The notes under the pieces are model-generated. The model saw only the letters and a list, made by a program, of their open reading frames with translations, did not search any database and was not told the DNA's origin. Positions 39,129 through 49,066 of a stretch of 64,000 nt of DNA are shown one piece after another. The stretch spans positions 5,234,501 through 5,298,500 of the forward strand of contig NZ_CP157874.1 in assembly GCF_040214835.1 (NCBI RefSeq). Direction: 5' to 3'. Within the stretch, counting starts at the first letter, position 1. Every line of letters begins with the position of its first letter. This stretch comes from Pseudomonas asiatica (GTDB lineage Bacteria; Pseudomonadota; Gammaproteobacteria; Pseudomonadales; Pseudomonadaceae). The position numbers and the translations under genes are program-made.

Positions 39129-40430
39129 TTATTGCAAAGTGTGTTGCTCGACAAACACTTGCGGCTCCATGCCTTCGCGGCTGACCAGGCGATTCAGTTC
39201 GACCATGGGCAGTCGCACGCTCAGCAGGCTGCGCCCTTCTTCATCATGCTCTTCACTCTGCACGGCACCCAGGGCAAAGAATTGCGCGCGCAAGCGGGCA
39301 AAACGCTGCTCCAGACACAGGGTACCGACAAACAGATCATCCCCCAGCAACTCGGCAATCGCCTGGCCGACCAGCTCCAGGCCACGCCCATCGCGTGCCG
39401 ATACCCAGACCCGTTCCGGCTTGCCATCGGCATTGCGCTGGATCTGCGGCTCGACATCTTCGAGCAGGTCGAGTTTGTTATACACCTCGAGGATCGGCAA
39501 CCCTTCGGCACCAATCTCGTCCAACACCGCCAATACCTGCTCGATCTGCTCCATGCGCTCCGGCTCATGGGCGTCGATCACATGCAGCAACAAGTCGGAG
39601 TTGCTCGACTCTTCGAGCGTAGCCCGAAATGCCTCGACCAGCTTGTGCGGCAGGTGGCGAATGAAGCCCACGGTGTCGGCCAGCACGATCGGCCCCAGGT
39701 CGTTCAGCTCGAGTCGGCGCAGGGTCGGGTCGAGTGTGGCGAACAGCTGGTCCGCGGCATACACCTCGGATTCGGTCAGGGCGTTGAACAGCGTGGACTT
39801 GCCGGCGTTGGTATAACCCACCAGCGATACCGACGGAATGTCCGCACGCTTGCGCCCACGGCGCGCCTGCTCGCGCTGGCTGCGCACCTTCTCCAGGCGT
39901 GACTTGATCTGGCGAATGCGCACCCGCAACAGGCGGCGGTCGGTTTCCAGCTGGGTTTCACCCGGGCCACGCAAGCCGATACCACCCTTCTGTCGCTCAA
40001 GGTGGGTCCAGCCGCGCACCAGCCGCGTGCTCATGTGCTCGAGCTGGGCCAGTTCGACCTGCAGCTTGCCTTCATGGGTACGCGCCCGTTGGGCGAAGAT
40101 ATCGAGGATCAGCCCGGTACGGTCGAGCACACGACACTCGAACACACGTTCGAGGTTGCGCTCCTGACTGGGCGTGAGTGTGTGATTGAAAATCACCAGG
40201 TCTACCTGTTCGGCATGGACCAGGTCGTGCAACTCTTCGACCTTGCCACTGCCAATCAGGTATTTGGCGGAAGGCTGATGCCTTGCCACCGTGACCAGCG
40301 AGACGATGTCGGCACCGGCCGACAATGCCAGCTCCTGGAACTCCTGCGGGTCTTCGCGCGCCTCAGGGTTCTGACCTTCCAAGTGAACGAGCAACGCCCG
40401 CTCACCACCACCGTGGCGCTCAAAGAACAA
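39129..40430 (-). CDS. hflX: GTPase HflX
   Basis: Ribosome-splitting GTPase of 433 residues used in heat stress and ribosome rescue. An N-terminal HflX-specific domain precedes the G domain: G1 GYTNAGKST, G2/G3 ADTVGFIRHLP, G4 NKLD. The C-terminal end is the unusual extended domain. ATG 40430 follows the hfq stop by 12 bases. The neighbourhood hfq-hflX-hflK-hflC is conserved in gamma-proteobacteria. Confidence 0.96.
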   Translation of the reverse strand: MFFERHGGGERALLVHLEGQNPEAREDPQEFQELALSAGADIVSLVTVARHQPSAKYLIGSGKVEELHDLVHAEQVDLVIFNHTLTPSQERNLERVFECRVLDRTGLILDIFAQRARTHEGKLQVELAQLEHMSTRLVRGWTHLERQKGGIGLRGPGETQLETDRRLLRVRIRQIKSRLEKVRSQREQARRGRKRADIPSVSLVGYTNAGKSTLFNALTESEVYAADQLFATLDPTLRRLELNDLGPIVLADTVGFIRHLPHKLVEAFRATLEESSNSDLLLHVIDAHEPERMEQIEQVLAVLDEIGAEGLPILEVYNKLDLLEDVEPQIQRNADGKPERVWVSARDGRGLELVGQAIAELLGDDLFVGTLCLEQRFARLRAQFFALGAVQSEEHDEEGRSLLSVRLPMVELNRLVSREGMEPQVFVEQHTLQ

Positions 40431-40442
40431 TGCAGGCTCCTA

Positions 40443-40703
40443 TCAGGCGTTGCCTGGCTCGCTGTCGCCGTGTTCGGAATCGGACGGGCTTGGCAGACGA
40501 ACCGGACGGGCAGGAACCACGGTCGAGATGGCGTGCTTGTAGACCATCTGGCTGACGGTGTTCTTCAGCAGTACCACGAACTGGTCGAAGGACTCGATCG
40601 AACCCTGCAGTTTGATGCCGTTGACCAGATAGATGGATACCGGGACCTTTTCTTTTCTCAAGGTGTTCAAGTAAGGGTCTTGTAGCGAATGCCCTTTTGA
40701 CAT
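40443..40703 (-). CDS. hfq: RNA chaperone Hfq
   Basis: Hexameric Sm-like RNA-binding protein of 86 residues mediating small-RNA regulation and, in Pseudomonas, Crc-linked catabolite repression. Sm1 [15 protein letters not shown] and Sm2 [10 protein letters not shown] are present, with the C-terminal tail [15 protein letters not shown] short as in pseudomonads. ATG 40703 has AGGAG upstream. It follows miaA in the classic miaA-hfq order. Confidence 0.98.
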   Translation of the reverse strand: MSKGHSLQDPYLNTLRKEKVPVSIYLVNGIKLQGSIESFDQFVVLLKNTVSQMVYKHAISTVVPARPVRLPSPSDSEHGDSEPGNA

Positions 40704-40797
40704 ATGCCGCACTCCTGTAAGGATAAATAATAGAAAATCAAGAAAATCGATAAATTAGGCCGCCCCTTCGCAAGAATAGACGGCAATCAGCAGGGAC

Positions 40798-41769
40798 TCA
40801 GCTCAATATGGAGATGGCCCCAAGGTATTTCAAGGTGCGGGACAGATTGTCGCAGGCCAGGCTGTCAAGCCAGTGTACTTCAGGCCAGCCACGCAACCAG
40901 GTGAACTGCCGCTTGGCCAGCTGCCTGGTGGCAATGATACCGCGTTCACGCATCTCATTCTCAGTCAGCTTGCCGTCCAGGTAATCCCAGACCTGCCGAT
41001 ACCCCACTGCCCGTATAGACGGCAGCCCGGCGTGCAAGTCACTTCTGGCTCGCAGCGATCGGACCTCGTCGACGAAGCCCTGTTCCAGCATCTGTGAAAA
41101 TCGTAACGCAATTCGCTGATGCAAAATGTGACGATCTGTAGGAGCAATCGCCAAACTCGCGACAGTATAGGGCAAATGTCCGCCAGCGCCTGCGTCTGCG
41201 CCGCGACTTTCCGCGAATTGACGCTGTCGATGTGCCGTCATGCTCTCGCCGCTCACCCGGTACACCTCCAACGCCCGGATCAACCGCTGCGGGTCGTTGG
41301 GGTGGATACGCGCCGCCGACTCAGGGTCAACCTCGGCCAACTGGCGGTGCAACTCGGCCAGGCCCAGCGCTTCGGCCTGGGCTTCCAGCTCGGCACGCAC
41401 CGCGGCATCGGCCGCCGGCATGTCGGCCAGGCCATCGATCAACGCCTTGTAATAGAGCATGGTGCCGCCCACCAGCAGCGGGATCTTGCCGCGCGCGGTG
41501 ATCTCGGCCATGGCCTCCAGGGCATCGGCACGGAACTGCGCAGCCGAATAGCTCTCGGCCGGGTCGCGAATATCGATCAGCCGGTGCGGGTGAGCGGCGA
41601 GGATTTCTTTCGACGGTTTGGCCGAACCGATGTCCATGCCGCGGTAGACCAGCGCCGAATCGACGCTGATCAGCTCGCACGGCAGTACTTTGGTCAGCTC
41701 GATGGCCAGGTCGGTCTTGCCGGCCGCCGTCGGGCCCATCAGGAATATTGCAGGGGGCTTGCCGCTCAT
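40798..41769 (-). CDS. miaA: tRNA dimethylallyltransferase
   Basis: Cytoplasmic enzyme of 323 residues adding a dimethylallyl group to A37 of UNN-reading tRNAs, the first step of ms2i6A. P-loop [11 protein letters not shown] near residues 12-22, [21 protein letters not shown], and [14 protein letters not shown] are diagnostic. ATG 41769 lies one base past the mutL stop. The mutL-miaA-hfq order is conserved. Confidence 0.96.
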   Translation of the reverse strand: MSGKPPAIFLMGPTAAGKTDLAIELTKVLPCELISVDSALVYRGMDIGSAKPSKEILAAHPHRLIDIRDPAESYSAAQFRADALEAMAEITARGKIPLLVGGTMLYYKALIDGLADMPAADAAVRAELEAQAEALGLAELHRQLAEVDPESAARIHPNDPQRLIRALEVYRVSGESMTAHRQRQFAESRGADAGAGGHLPYTVASLAIAPTDRHILHQRIALRFSQMLEQGFVDEVRSLRARSDLHAGLPSIRAVGYRQVWDYLDGKLTENEMRERGIIATRQLAKRQFTWLRGWPEVHWLDSLACDNLSRTLKYLGAISILS

Positions 41770-41770
41770 T

Positions 41771-43666
41771 TCATCGACCGCGCAGGAAGAGTTTGTCCAG
41801 GTCATCCAGGCCCATCTGGGTCCAGGTGGGGCGACCATGGTTGCACTGGCCGCTGCGCTCGGTGTTTTCCATGTCACGCAGCAGGGCGTTCATCTCGGGG
41901 ATCGCCAGGCGCCGGTTGGCGCGCACGGCGCCGTGGCAGGCCATGGTGCCGAGCAGCTCGTTGAGGTGCGCCTGGATACGGTCGCTGGTGCCGTATTCCA
42001 TCAGGTCGGCGAGTACATCCTGCACCAGTCGGTTGGCCTCAGCCTGCTTGAGCAAAGCCGGGATCTGGCGGATGGCGAGGGTCTCGGGGCCCAGCCGCTG
42101 CAGTTCGAAGCCCAGCCGCTGGAACCACTGCGCGTGCTCTTCGGCGCAGTCTGCTTCGCGCTGGCTCAAAGCAAGGGTCTCGGGCACCAGCAGCGGCTGG
42201 CCGCTGAGGCCTTCGCTGGCCATGGCTACCTTCAGGCGCTCGTACATGATGCGCTCATGGGCCGCATGCATGTCTACCAGCACCAGGCCGATGGCGTTCT
42301 CGGCCAGGATATAGATGCCCTTGAGCTGCGCCAGCGCGTAGCCCAGCGGAGGAATGTCACCCTGGCTTTCGGGCAACGCCGTCGGCGCCGCGCCTTCATC
42401 CAGCGGTTTGTAAAACTCGCGATAAACCGCCTGTGCCTCGGCGGCTGGCAGCGGCTGCGAGGGGCGCGGGGTGTACTGGTACTGGTAACCCGCGCCACTG
42501 CCGCCACTGGAAAACGACTGCTGCGGGGCTCGCGGCTGCTCGAGCACCGGCGAGGCCAGGCGCATTTCGCCCTGAGGGCCGAACTCACCGGCCTGCTGGC
42601 CCGTGGGGCGGACCACTTCGGGCACGGCAGCAGGCGCCGCCAACTGGTCTTCCGGGCGTACATCGGCCAGGGCGCGATGCAGGGTGCCATACAGGAAGTC
42701 GTGCACCGAGCGCCCCTCGCGGAAACGCACTTCGTGCTTGGTCGGGTGCACATTGACGTCGACGCCGTTGGGCTCCAGCTCCAGGAACAGCACGAAAGTC
42801 GGGTGCCGACCATTGAACAGCACGTCGCGGTAGGCCTGGCGCACGGCGTGGGCGACCAGCTTGTCGCGCACCGCACGGCCGTTGACGAAGAAATACTGCA
42901 GGTCTGCCTGGCTGCGCGAGAAGGTCGGCAGGCCGACCCAGCCCCACAGGCGCAGGCCATTGCGTTCCACGTCGATCGGCAGCGCCTGCTCCATGAAGCC
43001 CGGGCCGCAGATGGCGCCCACCCGCCGCGCACGGGCGGTTTCATCGTGGGCCTCGTGCAGGCTGAGGATGCTCTTACCGTTGTGGCGCAGGTGGAAGCCG
43101 ACATCGAAGCGCGCCAGCGCCAGGCGCCGTATCACTTCCTGCAGGTGATCGAATTCGGTTTTCTCAGCCTTGAGGAACTTGCGCCGGGCCGGGGTATTGA
43201 AGAACAGGTCGCGCACTTCCACCGAAGTACCCACCGGGTGCGCCGCCGGTTGCACCCGCGGGGTCATGTCGCGGCCTTCGGTTTCCACCTGCCAGGCCTC
43301 GGTAGCGCTGGCGGTACGTGAGGTCAGGGTCAGGCGCGCCACCGAGCTGATCGAGGCCAGGGCCTCACCACGGAAGCCCAGGCTCAATACCCCTTCCAGG
43401 TCTTCCAGCTCGCGGATCTTGCTGGTGGCGTGACGGGCCAGGGCCAGCGGCAGGTCGTCGGCGGAAATGCCGCTGCCATCGTCACGCACCCGCAGCAGCT
43501 TGACGCCGCCCTGCTCCACTTCCACGTCGATACGCCGGGCGCCGGAGTCCAGGCTGTTCTCCAGCAACTCCTTGGCGACAGAGGCCGGCCGCTCGACAAC
43601 CTCACCGGCGGCAATCTGGTTGGCCAGCCGCGGGCTGAGCAGCTGGATGCGCGAACCGCCACTCAT
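41771..43666 (-). CDS. mutL: DNA mismatch repair protein MutL
   Basis: Mismatch-repair ATPase and endonuclease of 631 residues. GHKL-type ATPase motifs: [13 protein letters not shown] (motif I), RDDGSGI (II), [12 protein letters not shown] (III). The C-terminal domain carries [12 protein letters not shown], the metal-binding endonuclease motif DxHAxxExxxxE, which fits the lack of MutH in pseudomonads. The central linker is proline and alanine rich and variable. Its start overlaps the amiB stop by four bases. Confidence 0.97.
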   Translation of the reverse strand: MSGGSRIQLLSPRLANQIAAGEVVERPASVAKELLENSLDSGARRIDVEVEQGGVKLLRVRDDGSGISADDLPLALARHATSKIRELEDLEGVLSLGFRGEALASISSVARLTLTSRTASATEAWQVETEGRDMTPRVQPAAHPVGTSVEVRDLFFNTPARRKFLKAEKTEFDHLQEVIRRLALARFDVGFHLRHNGKSILSLHEAHDETARARRVGAICGPGFMEQALPIDVERNGLRLWGWVGLPTFSRSQADLQYFFVNGRAVRDKLVAHAVRQAYRDVLFNGRHPTFVLFLELEPNGVDVNVHPTKHEVRFREGRSVHDFLYGTLHRALADVRPEDQLAAPAAVPEVVRPTGQQAGEFGPQGEMRLASPVLEQPRAPQQSFSSGGSGAGYQYQYTPRPSQPLPAAEAQAVYREFYKPLDEGAAPTALPESQGDIPPLGYALAQLKGIYILAENAIGLVLVDMHAAHERIMYERLKVAMASEGLSGQPLLVPETLALSQREADCAEEHAQWFQRLGFELQRLGPETLAIRQIPALLKQAEANRLVQDVLADLMEYGTSDRIQAHLNELLGTMACHGAVRANRRLAIPEMNALLRDMENTERSGQCNHGRPTWTQMGLDDLDKLFLRGR

Positions 43667-45093
43667 TGCGAGGCCAACGTGGTAGCGGGGATATCGAGGC
43701 GCTGGCCGACCTTCAGCTCATCGGTCTTGAGGCTGTTGGTGCTGCGCAGGCTGGTCACGCTGACCTGGTAGCGCACGGCAAGCATCGCCAGGGTCTCGCC
43801 AGGGCGTACCGTGTGCTCACGCGGGCCAGCGGCGATCTTGCCGGTGTCGCGCAGCCAGGCGATGTAGGTGCCAGGCGGCGGGTTCTGCTGGAAGTACTGG
43901 CGCACACCGGTGTGGATCGAACGGGCCAGGGCCTGCTGATGGCTGGCGGTGGCCAGCTTGGCGGCTTCGTTGTTGTTCGAGATGAACCCGGTTTCAACGA
44001 GGATCGACGGAATATCCGGCGACTTCAGCACCATGAAGCCGGCCTGTTCCACCCGCTGCTTGTGAAGCGAGGTAATGCGGCCCATGTTGCCCAGCACCTT
44101 CTGCCCCACATTGAGGCTGGAGCTGAGCGTGGCGGTCATCGACAGGTCGAGCAGCACGCCGGCCAGCATGCGGTCCTTGTCGTCGAGGCTGACGTTACCG
44201 GCACCACCGATCAGGTCGGAACGGTTTTCCGTGTCGGCCAGCCAGCGCGCGGTCTCGGAGGTAGCGCCGCGGTCGGACAGGGCGAACACCGAGGCGCCAA
44301 AGGCGGCGCGGGACGGCGCGGCGTCGGCGTGGATCGAGATGAACAGGTCGGCGCCCTTCTTGCGGGCGATTTCCGTGCGCTTGCGCAGCGGGATGAAGTA
44401 GTCGCCGGTACGGGTCAGCTCGGCCCGGAAGCCTTTTTCGCTGTTGATCTGGCGCTGCAGTTCCTTGGCGATCTGCAGCACGATGTCTTTTTCATGCTGG
44501 CCACGCGAGCCGGACGCACCCGGGTCTTCGCCGCCGTGACCGGCGTCGATGGCAACCACGATGTCACGCTTGCCGTTGGGAACCGGCGGCAGCTTGATGG
44601 CAGGCTGGGCCGGGGTCACCGGCACTGCCGGCGTGGTTGCAGGCGTTGGTGCCGGAGTCGGGGCCGGCGCCGGCGCGCTGGCCGCAATGGCGTCAGCCTC
44701 CTGGTCGTACAGGTCGACCACCAGGCGGTTGCCGTACTGGGCGTTGGGCGCCAGGGTGAAGCTTTTTGGGGTGACCGACTTTTTCAGGTCGACCACCACG
44801 CGCAGGTCGGTCGGGGTGCGCTGAGCCGAACGCACGCTGCTGATCGGCGTATTGGAGGTAGCCACGTTCAGTGGCGCGGCCAAGGTCGCGCCATTGATGT
44901 CGATAACCAGGCGATCAGGTGCGCTCAGGGTGAAGACGCTGTGCTGCACGGGGCCAGACAGGTCGAAGACCAGCCGCGTGTTGTCTGGCGCGCGCCACAG
45001 GCGCATGCTCTTGACTTGAGTGACGGCCAGAGCGTCAACGGTCACCGTTGTCAGCAGCAGCCCAACGATGGCGACCAGTGCGCGTATGCGCAT
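43663..45093 (-). CDS. amiB: N-acetylmuramoyl-L-alanine amidase AmiB
   Basis: Periplasmic cell-wall amidase of 476 residues cleaving septal peptidoglycan during division. Signal peptide residues 1-22; an AMIN targeting domain (about 28-125); a Pro/Ala/Thr linker; the zinc amidase_3 domain with [13 protein letters not shown] (His ligand) and [14 protein letters not shown], and the Glu-containing [12 protein letters not shown]; and a C-terminal LysM domain ([20 protein letters not shown]). It starts after the tsaE stop and overlaps mutL by four bases. Confidence 0.94.
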   Translation of the reverse strand: MRIRALVAIVGLLLTTVTVDALAVTQVKSMRLWRAPDNTRLVFDLSGPVQHSVFTLSAPDRLVIDINGATLAAPLNVATSNTPISSVRSAQRTPTDLRVVVDLKKSVTPKSFTLAPNAQYGNRLVVDLYDQEADAIAASAPAPAPTPAPTPATTPAVPVTPAQPAIKLPPVPNGKRDIVVAIDAGHGGEDPGASGSRGQHEKDIVLQIAKELQRQINSEKGFRAELTRTGDYFIPLRKRTEIARKKGADLFISIHADAAPSRAAFGASVFALSDRGATSETARWLADTENRSDLIGGAGNVSLDDKDRMLAGVLLDLSMTATLSSSLNVGQKVLGNMGRITSLHKQRVEQAGFMVLKSPDIPSILVETGFISNNNEAAKLATASHQQALARSIHTGVRQYFQQNPPPGTYIAWLRDTGKIAAGPREHTVRPGETLAMLAVRYQVSVTSLRSTNSLKTDELKVGQRLDIPATTLASQ

Positions 45094-45104
45094 ACCTACC
45101 CCAC

Positions 45105-45578
45105 TTACTGTTTATAGTGTTCGGCCAGTGCCACGCACCAGGCCTCGCCGCGAGCCCCCTGCGGCGAAAGGATCAGCGAGCGTCCGCCCGCTTGGGGGCT
45201 TATGGTAATGGTCAGGTCGGGCTTTGGCAAAACGCCCGCACCCTTTTGTGGCCACTCGAACAGGCACAGCGGGTCGCCCTCGAAATAGTCACGAATACCC
45301 ATGAACTCCAGCTCTTCCGGATCGACCAGGCGATACAGGTCGAAATGGAACGCCCGCACCTCACCGATCTCGTAAGGTTCGACCACGGTGAAGGTCGGGC
45401 TTTTCACCGCACCAGTATGGCCCAGGCCACGAATCAGGCCACGCGACAGCGTGGTTTTGCCCGCGCCCAGGTCACCTTCCAGAAAAATCACGCCGTGACC
45501 GCCGGTCACCCCGGCAAGTTGTGCGCCGAATTCGACCGTGGCCGCTTCATCGGCCAGAAACAGGTTTAAGCCAGACAC
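45105..45578 (-). CDS. tsaE: tRNA t6A biosynthesis ATPase TsaE
   Basis: Small ATPase of 157 residues of the threonylcarbamoyladenosine pathway, partner of TsaB and TsaD. Walker A GDLGAGKTTLSRG near residues 36-48, a Thr/Ser-rich switch VKSPTFTVVEPY and FHFDLYRLVDPEELEFMGIRDY are hallmarks. The start lies inside the end of nnrD (13-base overlap), coupling the two genes. Confidence 0.96.
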   Translation of the reverse strand: MSGLNLFLADEAATVEFGAQLAGVTGGHGVIFLEGDLGAGKTTLSRGLIRGLGHTGAVKSPTFTVVEPYEIGEVRAFHFDLYRLVDPEELEFMGIRDYFEGDPLCLFEWPQKGAGVLPKPDLTITISPQAGGRSLILSPQGARGEAWCVALAEHYKQ

Positions 45579-46426
45579 GCAGAATGCTCCTCCAACAACT
45601 CACGAATGACCGGCGCCAGATCGCTGGCAGCCAGGCCTCTACCTTTAACGCCCAGACGCTCGCCGGCACAGGCGTGCAGCCATACCCCCAGCCCCGCGGC
45701 ATGCCAGGCATCCAGGCCCTGGGCCAGCAGCGCCGCCAATACACCGGTCAGCACATCGCCCAGGCCGGCACCGGCCATGGCCGGGTGGCCACGTTCGCAC
45801 AGCAGCAGCTGCCCGGCTGGGTCGGCCACCAGAGTGCCGGCCCCCTTGAGCACGCAGACGCTGTTGTAACGGCGCGCCAGCTTGCGTGCGGCGCCCGCGC
45901 GGTCCGCCTGCACAGCCTCGGTGGAAATGCCCAGCAGCCGCGCCGCCTCCCCGGGGTGCGGGGTAAGAATACTGCCACTGGGCAGAGCCAGCGGGGTGCG
46001 CGCCAGCAAGTTCAGGGCATCGGCGTCCCACACCTGCGGGCGCTCGGCATTGGCCACCGCCGACAGCAGGCTGCGGCCCCAGGCTGCCTGGCCCAGGCCT
46101 GGGCCGACCACCAGCACCGAAGCGCGCTCCAGCACGCCCATCAGCTGGTTGGCCGAAGTGGCGCCCAGGCACATGACCTCGGGCAGGCGCGCCAGGCTGG
46201 CAGTCACGTGTTCAGGCCGGGTCGCCACGCTGACCAGCCCCGCGCCACAGCGCAGGGCGGCCTCGGCACTGAGCAGCACGGCGCCGCCAGTACCGAGGTC
46301 GCCACCGACCACCAGTACATGGCCGAAGTCGCCTTTATGGGCATGCGCATGCCGTGCCGGCAGGTGCGCGACAGTCACGCTGCTGAGCAATTGAGGGGTA
46401 TGGCCGGGGTGTTTGGTCTGCGGCAT
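45566..46426 (-). CDS. nnrD: ADP-dependent NAD(P)H-hydrate dehydratase (NnrD domain)
   Basis: Metabolite-repair enzyme of about 286 residues that uses ADP or ATP to dehydrate the damaged S-form of NAD(P)H hydrate. The ribokinase-like C-terminal YjeF domain is complete: KGDFGHVLVVGGDLGTGGA, GPGLGQAAWGR, TPHPGEAARLLG, NSVCVLKGAG and AGAGLGDVLTGVLAAL. The N-terminal epimerase (NnrE) domain that is fused in E. coli is absent. Start chosen at 46426 to match the family; a longer frame from 46489 reaches into the queG region. It is the first gene of the long minus-strand cluster and divergent from queG. Confidence 0.94.
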   Translation of the reverse strand: MPQTKHPGHTPQLLSSVTVAHLPARHAHAHKGDFGHVLVVGGDLGTGGAVLLSAEAALRCGAGLVSVATRPEHVTASLARLPEVMCLGATSANQLMGVLERASVLVVGPGLGQAAWGRSLLSAVANAERPQVWDADALNLLARTPLALPSGSILTPHPGEAARLLGISTEAVQADRAGAARKLARRYNSVCVLKGAGTLVADPAGQLLLCERGHPAMAGAGLGDVLTGVLAALLAQGLDAWHAAGLGVWLHACAGERLGVKGRGLAASDLAPVIRELLEEHSACLA

Positions 46427-46491
46427 GGGGTCAAAGGCTCCAATGTCTGGCAGAATTATACGCACCTGAGCCCGTATTGCCTTGCCCATCC

Positions 46492-47556
46492 ATGTCCGCC
46501 TGTACGCCTGACCTCGCCCAACTGGCCCAATCGATCAAGATTTGGGGCCAAGAACTCGGTTTTGCCCATGTTGGCATCGCCGGGGTCGACCTTGGCGAAC
46601 ACGAACACCATCTGCAGCGCTGGCTCGACGCCGGCTACCAGGGCGAGATGGATTACCTGGGCGCCCACGGCAGCAAACGCGCGCACCCAGAGCAACTGAT
46701 CCCCGGCACGGTACGCGTGGTATCGCTGCGCATGGACTACCTGCCCGGCGACACACAGATGGCGCAGCGCCTGGCGCAGCCCGAAAAAGCCTACGTATCG
46801 CGCTACGCCCTGGGCCGGGATTACCACAAGCTGGTGCGCAAGCGCGTGCAGTTCCTGGCCGATCGCATTCAGGAAGCCATCGGCCCGTTCGGCTACCGCG
46901 CCTTCGTCGACAGCGCTCCGGTGCTGGAAAAGGCCCTGGCCGAGCAGGCCGGGCTGGGCTGGATCGGCAAGAACACCCTGCTGCTCAACCGCAAGGCGGG
47001 CAGTTATTTCTTCCTCGCCGAGCTATTCGTCGACCTGCCGCTGCCGGTGGACGAAGCCACCACCAGCGAACATTGCGGGCGCTGCCAGGCCTGCCTGGAC
47101 ATCTGCCCGACCCAGGCCTTCGTCGGGCCGTATGTGCTGGATGCTCGGCGCTGCATCTCCTACCTGACCATCGAACTACGGGGGCCGATCCCCGTCGAGT
47201 TGCGTTCAAAGATGGGCAACCGGGTGTTCGGTTGCGATGACTGCCAGATCGTCTGCCCATGGAACCGTTTTGCCAGGCACAGCCAGGAGCAGGACTTCCA
47301 GCCACGGCACGGGCTGGAGAATGCCGAGTTAGCGGAGATGTTCCTGTGGGATGAAAGGACCTTCCTGCGCAAGACCGAAGGCGGGCCATTGCGCCGGGCC
47401 GGGTATGAGCGCTGGTTGCGCAACCTGGCGGTGGGGCTTGGCAATGCGCCATCGACGATCCCGGTGATCGAAGCGCTGAAGGCGCGGCGCGAGGATGCCT
47501 CGGAGCTGGTGAGGGAGCATGTGGAGTGGGCGCTGGCGCAGCACGGCATTTCGTAG
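46492..47556 (+). CDS. queG: Epoxyqueuosine reductase
   Basis: Cobalamin- and two-[4Fe-4S]-dependent enzyme of 354 residues finishing queuosine synthesis in tRNA. The first cluster motif is CGRCQACLDICPTQAF, and the second is in CDDCQIVCPWNRFA. The DUF1730-like N-terminal catalytic region contains WLDAGYQGEMDYL and YALGRDYHKLVRKR. ATG 46492 is chosen over an upstream TTG. It lies 65 bases from nnrD in a divergent pair. Confidence 0.96.
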   Translation: MSACTPDLAQLAQSIKIWGQELGFAHVGIAGVDLGEHEHHLQRWLDAGYQGEMDYLGAHGSKRAHPEQLIPGTVRVVSLRMDYLPGDTQMAQRLAQPEKAYVSRYALGRDYHKLVRKRVQFLADRIQEAIGPFGYRAFVDSAPVLEKALAEQAGLGWIGKNTLLLNRKAGSYFFLAELFVDLPLPVDEATTSEHCGRCQACLDICPTQAFVGPYVLDARRCISYLTIELRGPIPVELRSKMGNRVFGCDDCQIVCPWNRFARHSQEQDFQPRHGLENAELAEMFLWDERTFLRKTEGGPLRRAGYERWLRNLAVGLGNAPSTIPVIEALKARREDASELVREHVEWALAQHGIS

Positions 47557-47562
47557 CCACAC

Positions 47563-47655
47563 CCCCTGTGGGAGCGGGTTTACCCGCGAAGAAGCCACCG
47601 CGGTGGATGGCACGGGCTGCGCCCGTGTTCGCGGGTGAACCCGCTCCCACAGGGG
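47563..47655. repeat. REP pair, type A
   Basis: Inverted type A pair between the convergent queG and TRIC-type genes, with a GCACGGGCTGCGCCCGTG hairpin in its centre. Confidence 0.9.
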
Positions 47656-47668
47656 TCGCATGTCAAGG

Positions 47669-48280
47669 CTACTGCTGGTCGTTGTAGTGGAACTTGGGCA
47701 TTTCCCAATGGAACCGAATCGCCAGCAACCGCACCAGGAACCCGCCAAACAAGGTCAGCAGCATCGCCTGCTCCGCCGGCACCTTGAAATACACGCAGCC
47801 CAGGTAGAACCAAGCCGCGGCAAACGAGACACTGGCGTACAGCTCGCGGCGGAATACCAGGGGAATGTCGTTACAGAAGATATCTCGCAAGATCCCGCCA
47901 AATACCCCGGTGATGACCCCGCTGATCGACGCCACGAGCATGCCCTGCCCCATCTCCAGTGCGGTCATGCAACCGATCAGGGTAAAGGCCACCAGCCCCA
48001 GGGCATCGAGCACCAGGAACAGCGAGCGCAGGCGGCGCATCATTGGCGCGATGAAGATGGTCAGCAGCGCCGCACAACTGGTCAGCACCAGGTACTCCGG
48101 GTGCTTCACCCAGGTCAGCGGGTAATGCCCGAGCAGCACGTCACGCACCGAGCCGCCACCCAGGGCGGTGACGCAGGCAATCAGCACCACGCCGAACCAG
48201 TCCATGCCGCGGCGGCCAGCAGACAACGCGCCGGTCATGGCTTCGGCGGTGATGGCGATGAGGTAGAGCATCAACAACAT
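47669..48280 (-). CDS. TRIC-type (UPF0126/YadS) trimeric cation channel family protein
   Basis: Inner-membrane protein of 203 residues with about seven helices in two similar halves. The family blocks GGGSVRDVLLG and GGILRDIFCNDIP are the paired glycine/aspartate turns of bacterial TRIC channels, which are thought to pass K+ or other monovalent ions. Start is set at the first ATG (48280) of the hydrophobic region; the longer frame to 48487 overlaps orn and is not credible. Its transcript may read on from orn through a leaky hairpin. Confidence 0.86.
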   Translation of the reverse strand: MLLMLYLIAITAEAMTGALSAGRRGMDWFGVVLIACVTALGGGSVRDVLLGHYPLTWVKHPEYLVLTSCAALLTIFIAPMMRRLRSLFLVLDALGLVAFTLIGCMTALEMGQGMLVASISGVITGVFGGILRDIFCNDIPLVFRRELYASVSFAAAWFYLGCVYFKVPAEQAMLLTLFGGFLVRLLAIRFHWEMPKFHYNDQQ

Positions 48281-48349
48281 GGTGCGGGGTCCGTGCGGGC
48301 GTGCGAGAAAGGCGCGCAGTCTAACCAGTTGCCCATGGCACCAAAAGAG

Positions 48350-48372
48350 GGCGCAGATACAATATCTGCGCC
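48350..48372 (-). terminator. Terminator of orn
   Basis: Perfect 10-bp stem GGCGCAGATA (48350-48359) / TATCTGCGCC (48363-48372) with a 3-base loop, followed on the minus strand by CTCTTTT. It starts about ten bases after the orn stop and could work in both directions. Confidence 0.85.
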
Positions 48373-48380
48373 TTTTCGGC

Positions 48381-48923
48381 TCACACCTTGATGAAGTGCT
48401 CGCGATAGTGGCGCAGTTCGGCGATCGATTCGCGGATGTCGTCCAGCGCCAGGTGGGTGTTGCCCTTCTTGAAGCTGTCACGCACATCAGGTGCCCAGCG
48501 TGCAGCCAGCTCTTTCAGGGTCGAGACATCCAGGTTGCGGTAGTGGAAGTAGTTTTCCAGGTTGCGCATGTGCCGGTAGAGGAAGCGGCGGTCCTGGCAG
48601 ATGCTGTTGCCGCAGATCGGCGACTTGCCTTTCGGTACCCACTGCTCGAGGAAGGCAATGGTCTGCGCCTCGGCTGCGGCCATGTCGACCTTGCTCTCGC
48701 GTACGCGCTGGGTCAGGCCCGAAGCGCCATGGGTGCGGGTGTTCCACTCGTCCATGCGCGCCAGCACTTCGTCACTGTGGTGGATGGCGATCACCGGCCC
48801 TTCGGCCAGGGTGTTCAGTTCGCTGTCGGTGACGATGGTGGCCATCTCGATGATGACGTCGCTGTCCGGATCCAGGCCGGTCATTTCCAGGTCGATCCAG
48901 ATCAGGTTCTGTGGGTTTTGCAT
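48381..48923 (-). CDS. orn: Oligoribonuclease
   Basis: DEDDh 3'-5' exonuclease of 180 residues that clears 2-5 nucleotide RNAs and pGpG, the last step of c-di-GMP breakdown in pseudomonads. DEDDh residues: Asp and Glu in [15 protein letters not shown], Asp in [12 protein letters not shown], and His/Asp in [16 protein letters not shown] 48923 is the family start. It is divergent from rsgA, the usual arrangement. Confidence 0.97.
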   Translation of the reverse strand: MQNPQNLIWIDLEMTGLDPDSDVIIEMATIVTDSELNTLAEGPVIAIHHSDEVLARMDEWNTRTHGASGLTQRVRESKVDMAAAEAQTIAFLEQWVPKGKSPICGNSICQDRRFLYRHMRNLENYFHYRNLDVSTLKELAARWAPDVRDSFKKGNTHLALDDIRESIAELRHYREHFIKV

Positions 48924-49066
48924 GCGGGGGCTCCTCGTATAGGCCGTCATAGTAGCGTAGTGGCCAAGGCACGCCCATTCACGGCGCGAAGGTAAGCCAA
49001 ATGGTCCGGCGCCTGGCGTGCTAAACTGCCTGCCGTTTTCAACCTGCCCCCACGCACGGAATCTTC

